A stretch of DNA of 5,550 nucleotides from an uncultured Atopobiaceae bacterium (GTDB lineage Bacteria > Actinomycetota > Coriobacteriia > Coriobacteriales > Atopobiaceae): assembly GCA_944321005.1 (NCBI GenBank), contig CALUJT010000151.1, forward strand, positions 1-5,550, in the 5' to 3' direction. How positions within the stretch are numbered: the stretch's first letter is position 1; each line of letters starts with the position of its first letter. A model generated the notes under the pieces. That model was given only the letters and a program-made list of their open reading frames with translations. It had not been told where the DNA came from and made no database searches. This document shows positions 1 through 5,550 of the stretch, in pieces. The position numbers and the translations under genes were made by a program.

Positions 1-335
1 CGGGCGTCCTCGGCGCGGTTGGCCGCGAGCACGAGCTCCAGGTGCTCCGCGGCGGTGAGGTCGTCGTAGAAGGCGGGGACGTCCGGCACGAAGGAGAGCG
101 TCCCGGGTACCAGGCGCGTGCGCCCCGTGAAGGGCTCGCCGGTCACCAGAATCTCCCCCGCGTCCGGCTCCAGCCAGCCCGCAAGGCAGCGGAAGAGGGT
201 GGACTTGCCCGCGCCGTTGGGACCGGTCAGAAACGCCACCTGCCCCGCCGCGAGCGAGAATGACACGTCCTCCCACACCGGCACGTCACCGTACCCAAAG
301 CAGAGGTCCCGCACCTCGAGCACCGCGTCAGCCAT
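1..335 (-). CDS. ABC transporter ATP-binding protein, N-terminal part (cut by window edge)
   Basis: This is the nucleotide-binding subunit of an ABC transporter, which hydrolyses ATP at the cytoplasmic face of the membrane to drive a partner permease. The reading frame runs from the ATG at 335 to the left edge, giving 111 residues. It opens with the usual A-loop region (LCFGYG, residues 11-16, Tyr15) and has a perfect Walker A, GPNGAGKST, at residues 38-46. The segment FVPDVPAFYDDLTAAEHL at 82-99 is the Q-loop region. Its wording resembles the EcsA-like/ABC-2 exporter group, in which an acidic residue replaces the Q-loop glutamine (here Asp85). The signature motif, Walker B and H-loop lie outside the window. 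The start is supported by AAAGGGGG at 340-347, four bases upstream. It reads in the same direction as valS, but the 274-bp gap and hairpin suggest separate transcription. The substrate cannot be told; a permease gene probably follows to the left. Confidence 0.93.
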   Translation of the reverse strand, partial: MADAVLEVRDLCFGYGDVPVWEDVSFSLAAGQVAFLTGPNGAGKSTLFRCLAGWLEPDAGEILVTGEPFTGRTRLVPGTLSFVPDVPAFYDDLTAAEHLELVLAANRAEDA

Positions 336-360
336 GCCGCCCCCTTTCGTCGATGCGGAG

Positions 361-366
361 ATGATA
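361..366 (-). promoter_or_regulatory. Possible -10 element for the ABC ATPase gene
   Basis: Read on the minus strand, TATCAT (one mismatch to TATAAT) lies 25 bases upstream of the ABC gene start. It would give a leader of about 19 nt carrying the Shine-Dalgarno sequence. There is no convincing -35 hexamer 16-18 bp further upstream, so this is a weak call. Confidence 0.3.
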
Positions 367-518
367 GCCCACCGGCCACCCGTTCCTCTCGTCCCTCCCA
401 TTCATCGCGCCCAAACGGACGCTTTCGGTCAGGATTTGCCATCGAAGTGGTCGCCCAGACGCGATGAACGAGAAGCCCCGAGCCCCCACCCATCGGTCTG
501 AGCGAGGACCGAGACGGA

Positions 519-594
519 AAGGCCCGCCCGCACTTCTCGGCCAGCGACTTTTGGGCAAAGCCCAATGAGCTGGCGAGAAGTGCGGGCGGGCCTT
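519..594 (-). terminator. Long hairpin after valS, probable transcription terminator
   Basis: The arms 519-539 and 574-594 are perfect 21-bp reverse complements. The stem continues with CCAG 541-544 pairing CTGG 570-573 after a single bulged G at 540. Inside the loop sits a second hairpin, TTGGGC 551-556 / GCCCAA 560-565 around AAA. The structure begins 15 bases after the valS stop codon. In the valS direction the 3' arm is followed by TCCGTCTC, so the run across the junction is CCTTTCC: pyrimidine-rich but without a real U-tract. Nothing like a T-tract follows in the other direction. Position argues for valS termination; the weak tail leaves RNA stabilisation or a dispersed palindromic repeat as alternatives. 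Confidence 0.6.
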
Positions 595-609
595 CAGGTA
601 CGCGAGAAC

Positions 610-3297
<2,688 letters not shown>

Positions 3298-3303
3298 GGT
3301 CTG

Positions 3304-3309
3304 TCCTCT
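3304..3309 (-). promoter_or_regulatory. Ribosome binding site deciding the valS start
   Basis: On the minus strand AGAGGA lies six bases before GTG (3297-3295) and fifteen before the in-frame ATG (3288-3286). The spacing favours the GTG, adding three residues (MEE) before MPKNYD. Confidence 0.6.
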
Positions 3310-3336
3310 CGTGGTGCGCGTTCATATCAGCTCAAC

Positions 3337-3345
3337 AGGATAGCA
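3337..3345 (-). promoter_or_regulatory. Possible extended -10 promoter of valS
   Basis: On the minus strand TGCTATCCT combines an extended TG with a TATCCT hexamer. It would start transcription near 3330, leaving a leader of roughly 33 nt. No good -35 hexamer is seen 17 bp upstream, which an extended -10 may tolerate. The short leader would leave no room for a T-box or other large riboswitch. Confidence 0.35.
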
Positions 3346-3398
3346 CGCGAGAGGTGCCGTCTCCGCGGGAGCGCGGGCCGGCGCGGGCGCTGCACAGT

Positions 3399-3431
3399 TT
3401 GACCCTTCGCACACAAAGAGGGGGGTATACT
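3399..3431 (+). promoter_or_regulatory. Possible promoter of the TatD-family gene
   Basis: TTGACC (3399-3404) and TATACT (3426-3431) each match the sigma-70 consensus at five of six positions. The 21-bp spacer between them is longer than the usual 16-18. The -10 hexamer is the better supported half. Transcription would begin near 3438, giving a leader of only about 12 nt made up almost wholly of the ribosome binding site AAGGGGGG (3438-3445). Confidence 0.4.
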
Positions 3432-3449
3432 CGACTGAAGGGGGGCGCC

Positions 3450-4217
3450 ATGGGCACAGCAGACATCGAGCACTTCGACGCGCACGTTCATCTGGGATGG
3501 TTCGCGAACGCGGCCGCGGTTGCTCGCGATGCCGCCAAGCGCGGGCTCGGCATGCTCGCCGTCACGGTGACTCCCGAAGAGTACCCGGGCGTGTGCCGGA
3601 ACTCTGCCGCTCAGAGCAACGTGATGCCTGCGGCAGGCCTCCACCCCTGGTGGGTCCGGAGCCCCGAGGACGCGGACGCCCTTTGCGAGCTACTCCCTAA
3701 CGTGCGATTCGTGGGGGAAATCGGCCTCGATGCCTCTCCGCGTCACGAGGCGACATGGGACGCTCAGCTCGCCGCCCTCGTGAAAATTTGCGCCGCGTGC
3801 GCACAGACGAGCGATCCCACCGCGCCCAAGGTCCTCTCGATTCATGCCGTCCGCAGCGCGAATAACGTGCTCGACGTCCTCGAGCGCACGGGCGCCGCGA
3901 CGAGCTGCCGATGCGTGCTCCACTGGTTCTCCGGCAGCTCCGAGGAGCTCTGGCGAGCGGTGCACCTGGGCTGCCTCTTCTCGCTTGGCGAGCGCTCCCT
4001 CCAGACGCGCCGCGGTCGCGAGTACGCTCGCATCCTTCCAGTCGAGCGCCTTCTCACGGAGACCGACCTCCCCAAGGGCGAGCGCTCCCCCGCCACCGCC
4101 GACGACATCCTCGACTCCCTCAACCGCGCCATCGAAGGAATCGCCGCAGCCCGCAACACCCCAGCCGAAGCCGTGCGCCTTGAGATTGCCGCCAACGCGG
4201 CGGAGCTCCTGGGCTGA
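3450..4217 (+). CDS. TatD-family metal-dependent hydrolase/DNase, QatD-like
   Basis: The 255-residue protein is a full-length TatD-type amidohydrolase-fold enzyme, a family of two-metal deoxyribonucleases. All expected metal ligands are visible: HVH at 12-14 after FDA, Glu90 in VGEIGLD (88-94), His132 in LSIHA (129-133), His158 in LHWFSGS (157-163) and Asp206 in TETD (203-206). GLHP at 63-66 is the family's usual GIHP. The LHWFSGS, LGCLFSLG (173-180) and VERLLTETD wording is closer to the QatD branch than to housekeeping TatD/YcfH. This is from memory of the families. Leu207 replaces the small residue that usually follows the last Asp. The start at 3450 is chosen for AAGGGGGG four bases upstream; a GTG at 3354 in frame lacks a binding site and would sit upstream of the promoter. 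No Qat partner genes adjoin it. Its substrate is unknown. Confidence 0.9.
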   Translation: MGTADIEHFDAHVHLGWFANAAAVARDAAKRGLGMLAVTVTPEEYPGVCRNSAAQSNVMPAAGLHPWWVRSPEDADALCELLPNVRFVGEIGLDASPRHEATWDAQLAALVKICAACAQTSDPTAPKVLSIHAVRSANNVLDVLERTGAATSCRCVLHWFSGSSEELWRAVHLGCLFSLGERSLQTRRGREYARILPVERLLTETDLPKGERSPATADDILDSLNRAIEGIAAARNTPAEAVRLEIAANAAELLG

Positions 4218-4258
4218 GCCCGGGTTCCGCTCTGCCGGGCGCGCCATTTGAGCGCCCG
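4218..4258 (+). other. Overlapping GC-rich hairpins after the TatD-family gene
   Basis: Two alternative stems share one segment. GCCCGG 4218-4223 can pair with CCGGGC 4235-4240, or CGGGCGC 4236-4242 can pair with GCGCCCG 4252-4258. They start right at the stop codon. No T-run follows, so termination is possible but not well supported. The second stem overlaps the proposed -35 of the next gene. Confidence 0.3.
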
Positions 4259-4276
4259 CGCCGTCAATGGTAGAGT
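4248..4276 (+). promoter_or_regulatory. Possible promoter of the glycosyltransferase gene
   Basis: TTGAGC (4248-4253) and TAGAGT (4271-4276) are separated by 17 bp, with an extended -10 TG at 4268-4269. Each hexamer matches consensus at four of six positions. Transcription would start near 4283, giving a leader of about 28 nt with AGAGG at 4302-4306 before the ATG. The 93-bp gap from the TatD-family gene allows either separate transcription or readthrough. Confidence 0.35.
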
Positions 4277-4310
4277 TGACGGGTCATGAGAGCGCACGAA
4301 CAGAGGTCCC

Positions 4311-5435
4311 ATGAAGCCGCTTCGCAAGACTACACGCGCCAGGAACAAGGTCACCTCCACGATGCTCGCATCGACGTCGGGCGACCTCGACCTCCCGCTC
4401 GACGACGTCGTCATCGTGTTTGCCTGCAGCGAGAACTTCGTCCCGTACCTCTCCGTCGCGGTGCAGTCGATCATCGACAACGCGAGCCCCAGCCGGCGCT
4501 ACGACATCGTGGTCCTCACGCGCAACATCTCCCCCACGAGCATGATCACGCTCACGAGGCAGGTCACCTCCCCGCACGTGGGCATCGGCTTCCTTGACGT
4601 GGACGCCGCGCTCGGCGACATCGAGCTCCCCCACCACGGGCACTTTCGCCCGGAGACCTACTTCCGCCTGCTCGCACCGCAGCTGCTCCCCAACGTCGAC
4701 AAGGCCATCTACCTTGACTCCGACCTCATCGTCGACGACGACGTTGCCGAGCTCTTCGACGTTGACGTGACGGGCTACAAGCTCGCCGCCACGAGGGACG
4801 CTGACACCATCGGGCAAATCGACGGTTACGACGCCACAGTGGGGCCGTACCTCAAGGACGAGCTCGGCATGGACGACCCGCACGACTACTTCCAGGCGGG
4901 CGTCCTGCTCATGAACCTCGCAGAGCTGAGAAGAACCGTCACGCCCGAGGAGTTTCTCGCCCTCTCCACCGAGCGCATGTGGCGCTGGCTGGACCAGGAC
5001 GTGCTCAACAAGGTCGTGAACGGCGACTACGTTCGCGTTCACATGCGCTGGAACTACCTCATGGACTGGCAGCACCTGCGCCGCACCCACATCATCGCAA
5101 ACGCCCCGGCCGACGTGCGGGCCGAGTACGAGGAGGCGGCGGCGGACCCCGCGGTCATTCACTTTGCGGGTCCGGACAACCGTCCCTGGCTCTACCCGGA
5201 CGCGGACCGCGCGGAGCTCTTCTGGCACTATGCCATGCGCTCGCCCTACCTGGACGAGATTCGAGGCCAGCTCGAGGAGTCGCGCGCCTCGGTGAGGGGC
5301 CTCGCCAAGCGCGTGCAGGTCATGGCGCTCTACAAGGGCATCATGCCCGCATTCGACGCCATCTGCCCCGCCGGCACCCTGCGCAGGAAGGCCGTCATCA
5401 AGACCTACATGGGCCTCGGCGGCGCCAACCTGTAA
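4311..5435 (+). CDS. Glycosyltransferase family 8 (GT8) protein
   Basis: The 374-residue protein is a GT-A fold retaining glycosyltransferase of CAZy family 8, which transfers a sugar from a nucleotide-sugar donor. After a basic N-terminal stretch (1-29), the fold starts with VVIVFACSENFVPYLSVAVQS (33-53). It continues through ETYFRLLAPQLLP (115-127) to the metal- and donor-binding LDSD motif (135-138, Asp136 and Asp138). FQAGVLLMNL (194-203), DQDVLN (228-233) and IHFAGPDNRPW (283-293) are the other GT8 hallmarks; His284 is the usual third metal ligand. Residues 330-374 form a basic, partly hydrophobic tail that could touch the membrane; no clear transmembrane helix or signal peptide is seen. 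AGAGG at 4302-4306 supports the ATG start. In Gram-positive bacteria such proteins often build cell-surface polysaccharide or glycosylate surface proteins; the exact sugar and acceptor cannot be told. No other glycan gene adjoins it in the window. Confidence 0.93.
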   Translation: MKPLRKTTRARNKVTSTMLASTSGDLDLPLDDVVIVFACSENFVPYLSVAVQSIIDNASPSRRYDIVVLTRNISPTSMITLTRQVTSPHVGIGFLDVDAALGDIELPHHGHFRPETYFRLLAPQLLPNVDKAIYLDSDLIVDDDVAELFDVDVTGYKLAATRDADTIGQIDGYDATVGPYLKDELGMDDPHDYFQAGVLLMNLAELRRTVTPEEFLALSTERMWRWLDQDVLNKVVNGDYVRVHMRWNYLMDWQHLRRTHIIANAPADVRAEYEEAAADPAVIHFAGPDNRPWLYPDADRAELFWHYAMRSPYLDEIRGQLEESRASVRGLAKRVQVMALYKGIMPAFDAICPAGTLRRKAVIKTYMGLGGANL

Positions 5436-5448
5436 GACGCCTCCGTCA

Positions 5449-5544
5449 TCGATTGGGGACGTGTTTTTTCTCTCAGACTTTTTGGGACAGGTCTTAGAAG
5501 ACCGGTCCCAAAAAGTCTGCGAGAAAAAACACGTCCCCAATCGA
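5449..5544. repeat. 96-nt near-perfect palindrome, likely dispersed or MITE-like repeat
   Basis: The arms 5449-5495 and 5498-5544 are reverse complements at 45 of 47 positions, around a two-base centre (AG, 5496-5497). The mismatches are T5473/C5520 and A5489/G5504. Each arm carries two GGGAC-type cores beside T-runs: TTGGGGACGTG followed by T6 at 5453-5469, and T5 followed by GGGAC at 5479-5488. It starts 13 bases after the glycosyltransferase stop codon. What follows on the plus strand is CGACAAAAA, not a T-tract, so it is not a textbook intrinsic terminator, though a transcript would fold into one long hairpin. Its A/T runs contrast with the surrounding GC-rich genes. A non-autonomous mobile palindrome or REP-type element moved by a transposase elsewhere is the favoured reading, by inference. 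Confidence 0.8.
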
Positions 5545-5550
5545 CAAAAA

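Larger units (their letters stand above)
336..609. other. Intergenic region between valS and the ABC gene
   Basis: No credible gene is seen here on either strand. The short open frames are shadows without ribosome binding sites or recognisable protein content. The region holds the ABC gene leader, a small hairpin (TCGGTC 493-498 with GACCGA 507-512), and the large hairpin after valS at 519-594. A 9-bp inverted repeat (TTCATCGCG 401-409, CGCGATGAA 460-468) is also present; its 50-bp separation makes it unremarkable. Confidence 0.6.

Noticed and set aside
401..468. A 9-bp inverted repeat (TTCATCGCG / CGCGATGAA) as an operator or attachment site
   Set aside because: The arms are 50 bp apart and short; chance is a sufficient explanation.
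3354..3449. An upstream GTG start for the TatD-family protein, adding 32 residues
   Set aside because: It has no ribosome binding site and lies upstream of the likely promoter. The added residues are unlike the family, and ATG 3450 has a strong Shine-Dalgarno sequence.
3298..3449. A T-box riboswitch controlling valS
   Set aside because: The region is too short and shows no conserved T-box sequence or specifier hairpin on the minus strand.
3450..5435. A complete Qat-type or other multi-gene anti-phage island
   Set aside because: Only the TatD-family gene fits. Its neighbours are housekeeping valS and a GT8 glycosyltransferase, with no ATPase, QatB or QatC-like gene in the window.
4284..5540. 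A 418-codon open frame on the minus strand opposite the glycosyltransferase gene
   Set aside because: It is a shadow of the GT8 gene, begins inside the palindrome, and has the same biased Val/Gly/His/Arg composition with no recognisable motif.

Overview
The window is high-GC bacterial chromosome with compact, typically spaced genes and Shine-Dalgarno-led starts. Its gene content, GC-rich codon use and style of ValRS suggest an actinobacterium, most likely a Coriobacteriia relative (Olsenella/Collinsella/Atopobium type). That placement is inference from protein character; no 16S or other marker is present.

Layout. (1) 1-335, minus strand: the N-terminal third of an ABC transporter ATPase, cut by the left edge. 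(2) 336-609: a gene-free gap holding the ABC gene's leader and a long hairpin (519-594) just after the next gene's stop, probably its terminator. (3) 610-3297, minus strand: a complete valyl-tRNA synthetase gene, valS, with all catalytic, editing and zinc-site motifs and a likely GTG start. (4) 3298-3449: a divergent promoter region. (5) 3450-4217, plus strand: a TatD-family metal-dependent hydrolase with every metal ligand intact. Its motif wording resembles the QatD branch of that family (anti-phage Qat system), but no qatA, qatB or qatC neighbour is visible. (6) 4311-5435, plus strand: a family 8 glycosyltransferase with its own likely promoter. (7) 5449-5544: a 96-nt almost perfect palindrome (45 of 47 pairs, 2-nt centre) directly after the glycosyltransferase gene.

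The genes do not form one pathway. valS is housekeeping translation; the ABC ATPase belongs to a transporter whose other parts lie left of the window; the glycosyltransferase probably acts on a cell-surface glycan; the TatD protein is a nuclease or hydrolase of uncertain role. The items most worth a second look are the palindrome, which looks like a dispersed or mobile non-coding element rather than a terminator, and the QatD-like character of the lone TatD gene.
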